NCBI GenBank assembly: GCA_007131295.1
Contig: SLQW01000094.1
Span: 1-60,154, forward strand
DNA from: Pseudomonadales bacterium
GTDB taxonomy: Bacteria; Pseudomonadota; Gammaproteobacteria; Pseudomonadales; Azotimanducaceae
Length of the DNA stretch: 60,154 nt
Direction: 5' to 3'
The position numbers and the translations under genes were made by a program. Positions 50,382-58,798 of this stretch are shown here, one piece after another. How positions within the stretch are numbered: the first letter of the stretch is position 1; each line of letters begins with the position of its first letter. The notes under the pieces are model-generated. The model was not told where the DNA came from, made no database searches, and saw only the letters and a program-made list of their open reading frames with translations.

Positions 50382-52457
50382 GTGAACGATGGCCGCACCG
50401 GGACGCAACCGGACGAGGAATTCATCGAACCGGTCGAGTTCCGACCCTCGGATCCCGGCGAATGGCGCCCCCCTACCCGCCTGCGCCCCACTACCATCGT
50501 CACGATCGCGGTGCTTGCCGCCCTCGCATTCGTGGCCCTTTTTCTGATCACGGCTCGCCCGGTCCTGCTCGAGTTCACGCCGGATGCGGAGAACGTCAGC
50601 GTCGGCGGCGGCATCTCTTTGCCAGTGGGCGAACGCCGTCTGATGCGTCCTGGCACGTTCCGCGTGCAGGCGGAACGCGAGGGCTACCACCCGATCGACG
50701 ATACGTTCAGCGTCGCGCGCGGCGAGGACACCGAGTTCGTTTTCGAGTTCCGACCACTGCCAGGTATCGTCGAAGTCGTGACCGAACCCGTTGCTGACGC
50801 CCGGGTGCTGGTGGACGGAGCCGATGTCGGCATGACGCCCCTGCGCGAGTTGGAGCTCGAACCCGGCAGCTACCTGATCGAACTGCATGCCGAACGCTAT
50901 CTGCCAAAGCAGATCGAATTCGAGGTAGAAGGCCGCGGCGTCGCGCAACGGATCGAGGCCGAGCTCGCACCTGCCTGGGCGGAACTGCATCTCGAGACGG
51001 AGCCTGCCGGAGCCGAAATCAGCCTCGAGGACGGCACCGTGATCGGCACGACCCCGGCCACCTTCGAGCTGCTCCAGGGCGCACACACGCTCACTGCCAA
51101 ACTCGAAGGCTACAAGGCATGGCAACAGCAAACTGAGGTCGTTGCAGGCGAGGATCAGGAGCTCGATCCGGTCCGACTCGAACGCGCCGATGGTCTGCTC
51201 ATGGTGAGTTCAAGGCCCTCAGGCGCCACCGTCACCATCGATGGGACTTTCCACGGACGCACACCGGTGGAAGTGCAGCTGCGCCCCGGAAGAGAGTACC
51301 AGGTCGACCTGTTCCGCCCAGGCTACAGTCGGGTCCGGCGTCAAGTCGGCATCGTCTCCGGGGAGGAACAGCGTTTGAGCATCGACCTCCCTGCCGAGCT
51401 CGGCGAAGTGCGCATCGCCGTCGCGCCTGACGATGCTCGCGTGCTGGTGGACGGCCGCGACGCAGGCAGAGCGGATCAGACCCTGTCGCTTCCAGCCGTC
51501 GCCCACCAGATCGAGATCCGCAAGGACGGCTATGTGCCCTATCGGACGAGCGTCACACCTCGCCCGGGATTTCCACAGGAGATCAGCCTTAACCTGCAGA
51601 CTGTCGAGGAGGCCCGCCGCGCCGCGATCCGCCCCGTGATCACCAATCCGGTGGATCAGGAAATGCGTCTGCTCCGTCCCGGCGCATTCACCATGGGTGC
51701 CTCGCGGCGCGAGCCCGGACGGCGCGCCAACGAGGTGCTGCGCGAGGTGACCTTGACGCGGCCGTTTTACCTCTCCGTAACCGAGGTGACCAACGCTCAA
51801 TACCGCCAATTCAGGGAACGCCATAACTCGGGCGAGTGGGAGGGCCACAGTCTCAATGGCGATCGCCAGCCGGTTGTGAACGTCACCTGGGAGGAGGCGG
51901 CACTGTTCTGCAACTGGCTGTCGGAGCAGGAGGGCCTGCCGAAAGCTTATCTGGTACGTGGCAACCGGGTGGTCGGCTTCGACCCGGAGGCCACGGGCTA
52001 CCGCCTGGCTACGGAAGCTGAGTGGGAATGGGCGGCGCGGGTTAAGGATGACGGCAGCCAGCTCCGTTTCCCCTGGGGCAATGACATGCCGCCACCCGAT
52101 CGCGTCGGCAACTACGCCGACCGTTCCATTGCCAACCTTCTTGGCCGGACCCTGATCGGCTACACGGATGGCGCCATCGTCTCAGCCCCCGTCGCCAACT
52201 ATGAACCCAATCACCGGGGCATCTACGATCTCGGCAGCAACGTGGCAGAATGGGTGAACGACTTTTACGCGGGTACCAGCGAAGATCTGCCGTCGGATGT
52301 CGTAGATCCCCTGGGCCCCGACGGTGGCGATTACCATGTCATTCGGGGCGCCAGCTGGATGCATGGCACCATCACCGAGCTGCGGCTGACCTTCCGGGAC
52401 TTCGGTCGCGACGGTCGCAACGACGTCGGTTTCCGTATCGCCCGCTTCCTGGAGTAA
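50382..52457 (+). CDS. Membrane protein with PEGA repeats and SUMF1/FGE-like domain
   Basis: A 691-residue protein: cytosolic tail, one membrane helix at 37-58, then four to five PEGA repeats starting near residues 128, 200, 270 and 340 (each about 60 residues, e.g. PAGAEISLEDGTVIGTTPATFEL), and a SUMF1 domain from ~420 to the end (MGASRREPGRRANEV, FYLSVTEVTNAQYRQF, YRLATEAEWEWAAR, GSNVAEWVNDFY, RGASWMHG). The active-site cysteines of formylglycine-generating enzyme are not seen, and only one Cys occurs in the domain, so it may be a binding module. GTG start. It lies two bases after and two bases before its neighbours. Confidence 0.88.
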   Translation: MNDGRTGTQPDEEFIEPVEFRPSDPGEWRPPTRLRPTTIVTIAVLAALAFVALFLITARPVLLEFTPDAENVSVGGGISLPVGERRLMRPGTFRVQAEREGYHPIDDTFSVARGEDTEFVFEFRPLPGIVEVVTEPVADARVLVDGADVGMTPLRELELEPGSYLIELHAERYLPKQIEFEVEGRGVAQRIEAELAPAWAELHLETEPAGAEISLEDGTVIGTTPATFELLQGAHTLTAKLEGYKAWQQQTEVVAGEDQELDPVRLERADGLLMVSSRPSGATVTIDGTFHGRTPVEVQLRPGREYQVDLFRPGYSRVRRQVGIVSGEEQRLSIDLPAELGEVRIAVAPDDARVLVDGRDAGRADQTLSLPAVAHQIEIRKDGYVPYRTSVTPRPGFPQEISLNLQTVEEARRAAIRPVITNPVDQEMRLLRPGAFTMGASRREPGRRANEVLREVTLTRPFYLSVTEVTNAQYRQFRERHNSGEWEGHSLNGDRQPVVNVTWEEAALFCNWLSEQEGLPKAYLVRGNRVVGFDPEATGYRLATEAEWEWAARVKDDGSQLRFPWGNDMPPPDRVGNYADRSIANLLGRTLIGYTDGAIVSAPVANYEPNHRGIYDLGSNVAEWVNDFYAGTSEDLPSDVVDPLGPDGGDYHVIRGASWMHGTITELRLTFRDFGRDGRNDVGFRIARFLE

Positions 52458-52459
52458 TC

Positions 52460-53854
52460 GTGGCCCTGTATGTGATCGAGCTCTGCGACGCCGGCGTCCG
52501 GCTCGGGGGACAAGACGGGCACATTGCCGAGAGCCCCGGCTATGCCCTCGTCCAGGGTGATCGGGTCCTTCTCGGCGTGCAGGCCCGCAACGAGTCGCGT
52601 CTGCATCCACGACATGCCCATACCCACTTCTGGAGCCGCCTTTCCACGGAGGCCCTGCCGCAGCCGGGCCCCCGTGCGCGCACGGTGGCCGACCTTGCCT
52701 ACGCGCATCTACTCGATCTCTGGAGCCAGGCGATCGCAGCCGGTGACGAGGGGGACAGTGAGGTCGTGTTCGCGGTTCCCGGCCAATACGACCGGAACCA
52801 GCTCGCTTTGCTGCTCGGCATCGCGCGCGAGTGCCCCTTCCGGGCCGTGGGGCTCGTGGATCTTGGTGTCGCCGCGGTTGCAGCGGATGGCAGCCCGGCA
52901 GGCAACGTGGTGTACGCGTCAGGCCATCTGCACCGGACCGTGATCACACGCATGACAGCAGCTGGGGAACTCATTCGGGAGCGTGTCGACGACACCGCAG
53001 CCACTGCCCTGCTGGGCCTGCAGGACACGATGGTCGGCCTGATCGCAGACGCCTTCATCCGCGAAACGCGCTTCGACCCCCTGCATGAAGCCGGCACGGA
53101 GCAGCGGCTCTACGACAGCCTGCCGGGCTGGCTGGAGAAACTCGAACGCGCCGGTGAGGCCATCCTGGAACTTGATACCGGTCGCAGCAGTTATCGGGTC
53201 AGCCTGCATCAGGACCGGCTCGTCGAACGCCTGCACCCACGCTACGAGCAACTGGCGGAACGGCTACGCGCCCTCGCCGGGATGGGCTCCGAGGTCCGGC
53301 TGGACGCTCGTCTGGCCGCCCTGCCCGGCCTCGTGCCTACCCTGCAGCAGCTGCTCGACGGGCAGACCGTGCGGGTCGTTGCGAACGATGCGGTGCGGCT
53401 TGCCGTCTTTGCTCATCTGCATCACGTGAGGCGCGACGGTGAGCGTCTTGCATTCGTGACGCGGCTGCCGAACCGCACCCCGACGCCTACCGAAGCGGTC
53501 ACGCCAGAACCCGCAGCAGCAAGCCAGGCGCGGGAACCAGCGGCCGAGCCCAAGGTGACGCCGAACCGTCCGACGCACCTGTTGCTCGGCCACGAGGCAT
53601 GGCCTCTCGCTGCGACCCCGATGCGCATCGGTGGCCCACCTGGTACGGATGTCCTGCCGCTCACCGATGCGGCGGAACCGGTCTGCACAATCCGGGTCCA
53701 ACAGGATGGAGTGCGACTCGACCCAGAGCTTGATGCTGTGGTGGTCCGCGATGGTGTTCCGGTGCAGCAGGCTGTACATCTGGCCCCCGGCGAAGAAGTC
53801 CTGATCGGCGAGGGCATCCGCCTGATGGCGATCGTGGTCCGCGACAGTGCCTGA
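52460..53854 (+). CDS. Actin/Hsp70-like protein with FHA-like C-terminus
   Basis: A 464-residue soluble protein. The N-terminal ~370 residues resemble an actin/Hsp70-fold ATPase (ALYVIELCDAGVRLGGQDG; VVFAVPGQYDRNQLALLLGIA; AVGLVDLGVAAVAADG), although the phosphate loops are not canonical, so ATP binding is uncertain. After an Ala/Pro-rich linker, residues ~375-460 (MRIGGPPGTDVLPLTDAAEPVCTIRVQQDGVRL, APGEEVLIGEGIRL) look like an FHA-type beta sandwich. No signal or membrane helix, so it is the cytosolic member of the cluster. GTG start with GGAG seven bases upstream, two bases after the PEGA-SUMF1 stop. Confidence 0.68.
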   Translation: MALYVIELCDAGVRLGGQDGHIAESPGYALVQGDRVLLGVQARNESRLHPRHAHTHFWSRLSTEALPQPGPRARTVADLAYAHLLDLWSQAIAAGDEGDSEVVFAVPGQYDRNQLALLLGIARECPFRAVGLVDLGVAAVAADGSPAGNVVYASGHLHRTVITRMTAAGELIRERVDDTAATALLGLQDTMVGLIADAFIRETRFDPLHEAGTEQRLYDSLPGWLEKLERAGEAILELDTGRSSYRVSLHQDRLVERLHPRYEQLAERLRALAGMGSEVRLDARLAALPGLVPTLQQLLDGQTVRVVANDAVRLAVFAHLHHVRRDGERLAFVTRLPNRTPTPTEAVTPEPAAASQAREPAAEPKVTPNRPTHLLLGHEAWPLAATPMRIGGPPGTDVLPLTDAAEPVCTIRVQQDGVRLDPELDAVVVRDGVPVQQAVHLAPGEEVLIGEGIRLMAIVVRDSA

Positions 53855-53963
53855 GGATTTCGGCACACGCCGGTGCCCATTGGGCGCAAGCGGGTGAAGT
53901 GGTAGATTCGGCGAGAACGCCGGTCGCCGACATGCAGGGGACGACGCTCCCAGAGGAATCAGC

Positions 53964-54650
53964 ATGCAGTATCGGGTTGCTGCCACTGCGGCACAGACCG
54001 CACGCGAGGGGGTTCCCGGACCCGTCGCCGTCGTCGGTCTCGCCGTGGCACTCCTGCTCGGAGGCTGCGGAACCACCGCCGTCGACGTCACCAGCGATCG
54101 CTTCCCCGCCCCGGTAGTCGAAACCATGCCGCTGCACCTCGGTGTTCACTATACCGAGGCGTTCAGTGGCTTCCGGCTCGAGGAGTCCGTCCCGCAGCGC
54201 GGCGACTGGGCCATCGATATCGGCCGGGCGCAAGTCAACATGCTCAACGCCGTGCTGCCGGGCATGTTCGAACGGGTGGTCGTACTCGACAGTCTCGAAC
54301 CGGAAGCGATTCCGAGCAGCCTGCACGCCGTCCTCGTGCCCGAAGTCAAGGAAATGCAGTTCGCCATCCCGTTCCAGACCCGGAGCAACTTCTTCGAAGT
54401 CTGGATCCGTTACGAAATGCAGCTGCTCGACCCACTCGGCGAGGAAATCGCCAGCTGGCCCGTTACGGCCTACGGCAAGACCCGCAGTCTGATGCTCGAA
54501 ACCGCCGAAGCTGCCGTGCGGGATGCAGCCGTCAATGCGCTGCGCGATGCCGGTGCCTTCCTCGCCATCGGGTTTCCGCGTCAGGAAGAACTTCGGCCCT
54601 GGCTCGAGCGGCAGCTTGCCGCGCTCAATCCGCGCCTTGAAGGAGAATGA
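53964..54650 (+). CDS. Lipoprotein of unknown function in the envelope cluster
   Basis: A 228-residue lipoprotein with a long N-region and a lipobox VALLLGGCGTT. The body is alpha/beta (PLHLGVHYTEAFSGF; WAIDIGRAQVNMLNAVLPGMFERVVVL; NFFEVWIRYEMQLLDPLGEEIASWPVTAYG), resembling the fold of small secreted proteins that assemble next to the outer membrane, but no family is certain. GAGGAATC precedes the ATG. It directly precedes another lipoprotein with a three-base spacing. Confidence 0.78.
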   Translation: MQYRVAATAAQTAREGVPGPVAVVGLAVALLLGGCGTTAVDVTSDRFPAPVVETMPLHLGVHYTEAFSGFRLEESVPQRGDWAIDIGRAQVNMLNAVLPGMFERVVVLDSLEPEAIPSSLHAVLVPEVKEMQFAIPFQTRSNFFEVWIRYEMQLLDPLGEEIASWPVTAYGKTRSLMLETAEAAVRDAAVNALRDAGAFLAIGFPRQEELRPWLERQLAALNPRLEGE

Positions 54651-54652
54651 TG

Positions 54653-55306
54653 ATGTTCAAGGCCTTCTGCGTACCCATTACCCTCATCCTGCTCGCAGGC
54701 TGCGTCAGCTCCACGGTAGAGGAAGTGCGTTCCGGCGCGACCGGCGTGCGCGATCATGATCAGATCGTCGTGCTCGGCCGTCGTCACAACAACGGCTACG
54801 AGACCGAACCCGACTTCGTCGCCTGCGTCGGCAACAATCTTGCGCGCGGTCGCGACGGCATCTCCGTACTGCCGGAACGGGAGTTCGTCGACACGCTCTT
54901 CCCCTGGTTCGAGCCGCGCACTGCGCCGATCGAGATCCGTGATCTACCCAACCTCATGTCCAACCGTCTGGTGGCCGAGCGGCTGCAGGAAGCTGGGGTG
55001 CGCTATCTGGTCTGGCTTGACGGCTCCACCAGCACGAACGACACGTCCGGGTCCATGACCTGCGCGGTGTCTCCCACCGGCGGCGGCTGTTTCGGGTTCG
55101 TGACCTGGGACCGGGATTCCGCCTACGAGGCCTCCATCTGGGACCTCGAGACCATGAGCAACGTCGGCAAGATTTCCACCGACGCATCGGGTACATCCTA
55201 CATGCCTGCTGTGATCGTTCCCGTGCCGTTGATTGCCCGGGTGCAGTCATCTGCATGCAGCGGCATGGCGAATCAGCTCAAGGCATTCCTGCACGCCAGC
55301 AACTGA
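54653..55306 (+). CDS. Second lipoprotein of unknown function in the envelope cluster
   Basis: A 217-residue lipoprotein (MFKAFCVPITLILLAGCVSS). The body (DHDQIVVLGRRHNNGYETEPDFVACVGNNL; LQEAGVRYLVWLDGSTSTNDTSGSMTCAVSPTGGGCFGFVTWD) contains several cysteines that could form disulfides in the periplasm. Three consecutive ATG codons occur at the start; the last, at 54653, is best spaced from AGGAG. Family not recognised. Confidence 0.78.
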   Translation: MFKAFCVPITLILLAGCVSSTVEEVRSGATGVRDHDQIVVLGRRHNNGYETEPDFVACVGNNLARGRDGISVLPEREFVDTLFPWFEPRTAPIEIRDLPNLMSNRLVAERLQEAGVRYLVWLDGSTSTNDTSGSMTCAVSPTGGGCFGFVTWDRDSAYEASIWDLETMSNVGKISTDASGTSYMPAVIVPVPLIARVQSSACSGMANQLKAFLHASN

Positions 55307-55376
55307 GCGGTTTCAGCTCCGGTTAAGCGTGCCCTCTGCATGGTCTTCGAGACGACCAGACGTCGGAGATGCGTCC

Positions 55377-55607
55377 ATGCGTAGCCTTACCACGGTGGCG
55401 CTGACCGCCCTGCTGCTGCAGCTTCCCGTATCTTTTGCGGAAGAGACCGAATCCCAACAGGACGACTCCGACCCGGCCCCGGTCGCAGTCTTGCCCGATG
55501 AAGACATGGAGTCGGCAGCTGACGCTTCTGCAAGCGGTGACGATCGCTTCCTGCCCACGGATCGGATTCGCTATGACCAGGAAGTGGATTTTCCAACCGA
55601 CATTTGA
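55377..55607 (+). CDS. Small acidic secreted protein
   Basis: A 76-residue protein with a signal peptide (LTTVALTALLLQLPVSFAEE) and an acidic, disordered mature part of about 55 residues (ESQQDDSDPAPVAVLPDEDMESAADASASG) ending in RFLPTDRIRYDQEVDFPTDI. GGAG lies nine bases upstream. It sits 30 bases before the ExbB-like gene and may be a regulator or plug of that channel. Confidence 0.72.
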   Translation: MRSLTTVALTALLLQLPVSFAEETESQQDDSDPAPVAVLPDEDMESAADASASGDDRFLPTDRIRYDQEVDFPTDI

Positions 55608-55637
55608 GCTCCAGCGCGTGCAAAAGCAAGGATCCGC

Positions 55638-56435
55638 ATGAAGCAGAATTTCCCCACTGAATTCGTCTTTCAGGTCGCGTCACTGATCCTCATCGTGATC
55701 GTCGTCCAGATCCTCTACGCCGGCCACATTCGACCCACAGCGTTCGAAATCCTCGAGGCGCAGGAAATCCGCCTGGGCGCGGACCCCTATTACGTACCGG
55801 AACGCTCCGTGTACGTTCTGGTGCGCGACTTCGAACAGCAGGTGTGTTTCATCCTGATGCTGTGGGCGTTCGCGATCATGGGGTACAAGGCATTCAGGTC
55901 GATGCGCGAGCGCAGCCTGCTCGAGCGCGATCTGGTCAACGTTCCCGAGGGCTTACGGATACTCCCCGAGGACACCCGTGACTACGCCCGCAACGTTCAG
56001 GCTCTGCCTGCGAAGGAACGTCGCATGCTCCTCCCCCGAGCACTGCTTGCGGCCCTGGAGCGCTTCGGCTCCACCCGTAACGTCCAGGATGTGTCGGCGG
56101 CCTCGCGGGATCTGTGCCACGGGGAAGCGGATCTGCTGGAATCCGAGCTTTCCATGATCCGCTACATCGCCTGGGCGATCCCGTCGGTGGGCTTCATCGG
56201 TACGGTGCGCGGCATCGGGGAGGCGCTCGGCCAGGCACACCGCGCGGTGGAAGGAGACATCACCGGTGTGACCACGTCCCTTGGCGTCGCGTTCAACTCC
56301 ACCTTCATCGCTCTGCTGATCAGTATCGTCGTCATGTTCCTGGTGCATCAGCTGCAGCAACTGCAGGAACGCCTTGTCTTCGACACCGAGACCTACGTCG
56401 ACCACAACCTGATCCGCCACATGAAGTCCGACTGA
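55638..56435 (+). CDS. MotA/TolQ/ExbB-type proton channel protein
   Basis: A 265-residue membrane protein. Helices are seen near residues 11-29, 72-90, 178-198 and 215-235. The core signature is WAIPSVGFIGTVRGIGEALGQA and GVTTSLGVAFNSTFIALLISIVVMFL, matching the ExbB/TolQ motif with the conserved GTV and TT. It should form an ion-conducting pentamer that drives the neighbouring ExbD-like proteins. It has an extended periplasmic loop near residues 30-70, unlike short ExbB. Starts 30 bases after the small acidic gene. Confidence 0.9.
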   Translation: MKQNFPTEFVFQVASLILIVIVVQILYAGHIRPTAFEILEAQEIRLGADPYYVPERSVYVLVRDFEQQVCFILMLWAFAIMGYKAFRSMRERSLLERDLVNVPEGLRILPEDTRDYARNVQALPAKERRMLLPRALLAALERFGSTRNVQDVSAASRDLCHGEADLLESELSMIRYIAWAIPSVGFIGTVRGIGEALGQAHRAVEGDITGVTTSLGVAFNSTFIALLISIVVMFLVHQLQQLQERLVFDTETYVDHNLIRHMKSD

Positions 56436-56457
56436 GCGCGCCAGATCGGATACGCCC

Positions 56458-57558
56458 ATGGCCCGTCGTCAGCGTCAGTTCAACGTCTTCAGCCTGTCGT
56501 TCCTCGACATCATGAGCTGTGGCTTCGGCGCGGTAATTCTTTTCTTCATGATCATCAGCGCCCAGATCGCCGTCGAGACCCAGGACACGGTGCGCGAAGA
56601 TAGCGCTGAGATCGAACGTCTCGAAGCTCGCGTGGCCTCTAGCGATCGCCATCTGCAACGCCTCCGAGACGCGCTCGCTGGTGCCATCGAGCAGCGTGCC
56701 GGAAGCCGAGCCGAGGCTGAAGAGCTGAGCGCTGCGGTGGAAGATGCCCGCGCCCGCATGAGCGAGCAGGAAAGAACCGAAATCGAACGCCGTGAAGAAC
56801 TGCAGCGGCTGCAGGCGGAACTGCGCGAGCTGCAGGAGGAAGCCCAGCGACTCGCCGAGGAGGCCATGACCCGCGAAGAGGCCGGCCGGCAGATTCGTGC
56901 TCTGCAAGGTGATGGCGATCGTGCCTACCTCACCGGCATGCGCATGGGTGGCGACCGGGTGCTGATCCTCGTCGACGTCTCCACCAGCATGCTCGATGAA
57001 ACACTGGTGAACGTGATCCGCCGCCGCAACATGCCTTTCGAGCGCAAGGTCGCATCGCGCAAGTGGCAGCGGGTGCTCGCCACCATAGACTGGATCACGG
57101 CCCAGATTCCGCCCACCAGTCAGTTTCAGGTTTACCTGTTCAACGACGAGGTCCGACCCCTCATCGAGGGCACGGAAGGCACCTGGCTCTCCGCGTCAGA
57201 TGCAGCGGGCCGCCTCGACGAAGCCATGACGAAGGCCCGTGAGCTCGATCCCGGAGGCGGCAGCAGCCTGCATGCGGCATTCGGCGTGATTCGCGACCTG
57301 TCGCCACGCGCCGACAACGTCTACCTCATCACCGACAGTCTGCCGACGGTGGGCGACAGTCCACCCACGCGCAGCCTCATCTCCGGTCGGGAGCGCGTGC
57401 GTCTGTTCGAGCTCGCCGTGCGCACGCTGCCCACCAACGTGCCACTCAACATCATCCTCTTTCCACTCGAGGGCGATCCACGTGCAGCACCGGCTTATTG
57501 GGATCTCACGCTGCGCACGGGCGGTACGTTCCTGAGCCCGACCGAGGACTGGCCATGA
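56458..57558 (+). CDS. ExbD-like membrane protein with coiled coil and von Willebrand A domain (first)
   Basis: A 366-residue protein. One N-terminal helix, SLSFLDIMSCGFGAVILFFMII, keeps an Asp17 in a FxD(I/V)M context like the proton-carrying helix of ExbD. A ~110-residue coiled coil (residues ~45-150) leads to a VWA domain starting ILVDVSTSM (Asp173, Ser175, Ser177 of the MIDAS metal site), with GGGSSLHAAF and VYLITDSLP. The VWA domain should lie in the periplasm. It overlaps the next, paralogous gene by four bases and follows the channel gene by 22. Confidence 0.9.
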   Translation: MARRQRQFNVFSLSFLDIMSCGFGAVILFFMIISAQIAVETQDTVREDSAEIERLEARVASSDRHLQRLRDALAGAIEQRAGSRAEAEELSAAVEDARARMSEQERTEIERREELQRLQAELRELQEEAQRLAEEAMTREEAGRQIRALQGDGDRAYLTGMRMGGDRVLILVDVSTSMLDETLVNVIRRRNMPFERKVASRKWQRVLATIDWITAQIPPTSQFQVYLFNDEVRPLIEGTEGTWLSASDAAGRLDEAMTKARELDPGGGSSLHAAFGVIRDLSPRADNVYLITDSLPTVGDSPPTRSLISGRERVRLFELAVRTLPTNVPLNIILFPLEGDPRAAPAYWDLTLRTGGTFLSPTEDWP

Positions 57559-58562
57559 GACGTCGCCGCCGCGATTCCGACACCCTGAGCCTGTCTTTCC
57601 TCGACGCAATCTCCTGCGGCTTCGGGGCAATCATCCTGCTGCTGGTCATCGTCAAGATCTACGAGCCGCAGCTCCGAGCCGACGCCATCGATGACACCGA
57701 AGCTCGGCTCGCCTATCTCGAGCAGCGCCTCGCGGACATCCAGGACGATACGCGCATGACGTCTGATCGGATCTCCACCACGGAAGCGGATCTCGCCCGC
57801 GAACGGGAGCGGCTCGATCGTCTGCGCCGGGAGCTCGCGCGCCTGGAGAGTGCAGCCGACGGTTCGCGCACCGATACGCAGGTCATGGCACAACTGGAAG
57901 AACGCCTGCAGCGCGCCAAGCAACAGCTGTCCGAGGAGATGCAACGACTGCTTGCGGACTTCCGCCCGGTACACATGGACCAGGCCGTCGGCGGCATTCC
58001 GATCGATGCGGAATGGGTCGTGTTCGTGATCGACACTTCACCCAGCATGACCAATTACACCTGGCCGCGGATGATCCAGATTATGGAGGAGATTCTCGAC
58101 GTCTATCCTGAGGTCAAGGGCATGCAGGTCCTCAACGACATGGGTACGCACCTCTTCCGCGGCCGTCAGGGCGAATGGATCGAGGACACGCCTGCCTTCC
58201 GTCGCTCGGTCATTCAGCGGCTGCAGACCTGGCGCCCGTTCTCCAATTCGAGCCCGGTCGAAGGGCTGATGGAAGCAGTCCGACTCTACGGCCGGAACAA
58301 CGACAACGTCAGCATCTATTTCCTCGGTGACGAGATGCATGGCCATGACCTGCACGGTGCGGCCGAGCGGGTGAGGATCGCAAATCAGCGTCCCGACGGC
58401 GGCGTTTGGGCGCGGATCCACTCGGTGGGCTTCCCCGTCATCTTCGACTACACCGGCGCGGTACAGGAAACCGGTCTGCGCTTCGCCGTGCTCATGCGCA
58501 TCATCTGCGAACAGAACCAGGGAACCTTCGTCGCCTTGCACAGCGGCAGAAATCGGCGCTGA
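57555..58562 (+). CDS. ExbD-like membrane protein with coiled coil and von Willebrand A domain (second)
   Basis: A 335-residue paralogue of the preceding protein: helix TLSLSFLDAISCGFGAIILLLVIV with Asp17 again, coiled coil (residues ~45-130, ARLAYLEQRLADIQDDTR; ERERLDRLRRELARLESA), and a VWA domain VVFVIDTSPSM (Asp160), SIYFLGDEMHG. The conserved Asp and S/S positions suggest a bound metal ion. The two VWA proteins probably form a heterodimer plugged into the channel pentamer. ATGA overlap with the first. Confidence 0.9.
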   Translation: MRRRRRDSDTLSLSFLDAISCGFGAIILLLVIVKIYEPQLRADAIDDTEARLAYLEQRLADIQDDTRMTSDRISTTEADLARERERLDRLRRELARLESAADGSRTDTQVMAQLEERLQRAKQQLSEEMQRLLADFRPVHMDQAVGGIPIDAEWVVFVIDTSPSMTNYTWPRMIQIMEEILDVYPEVKGMQVLNDMGTHLFRGRQGEWIEDTPAFRRSVIQRLQTWRPFSNSSPVEGLMEAVRLYGRNNDNVSIYFLGDEMHGHDLHGAAERVRIANQRPDGGVWARIHSVGFPVIFDYTGAVQETGLRFAVLMRIICEQNQGTFVALHSGRNRR

Positions 58563-58643
58563 ACTCACGCCGGCGGATCGCGAAACTTCGGCGGACCGCC
58601 CACCTCGCCGGATGACAATTCTATGAGAGCTACCGCCAGTGGG

Positions 58644-58671
58644 TTGACACCTTGCGAGCCTCAACTACACT
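58644..58671 (+). promoter_or_regulatory. Sigma-70 promoter
   Basis: TTGACA at 58644-58649 and TACACT at 58666-58671 with a 16-base spacer. It would start transcription near 58678 and leave a leader of about 245 bases ahead of the outer-membrane protein gene. Confidence 0.55.
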
Positions 58672-58768
58672 CCCGACGCGTTTCCAGCAACCGAAAGAGG
58701 CAGGTTTTGAGTCGTCAACCCGAAAGCGACAGTTCGCCTAGCCAGCACTCTCGGTAGCCTTCCCCCTG

Positions 58769-58798
58769 GTCGTCTGCCGCGAGTGCTCGCCAGACGAC
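58769..58798 (+). repeat. Hairpin in the leader
   Basis: GTCGTCTG / CAGACGAC (8 bp) with an inner GCGAG / CTCGC (5 bp) around TG; only a two-base CC bulge interrupts the stem. No T-run follows, so it is more likely an mRNA structure or a protein site than a terminator. Confidence 0.55.

Noticed and set aside
44478-58562. Possible Zorya-type anti-phage system because of the MotA/ExbB-like channel
   Set aside because: Zorya needs ZorA/ZorB with an OmpA-like peptidoglycan domain and a helicase or nuclease; here the partner domains are VWA and no nucleic-acid enzyme is present.
44478-58562. Possible type VI secretion relation because of FHA-like and lipoprotein genes
   Set aside because: No TssB, TssC, TssK, ClpV, Hcp or VgrG is present.
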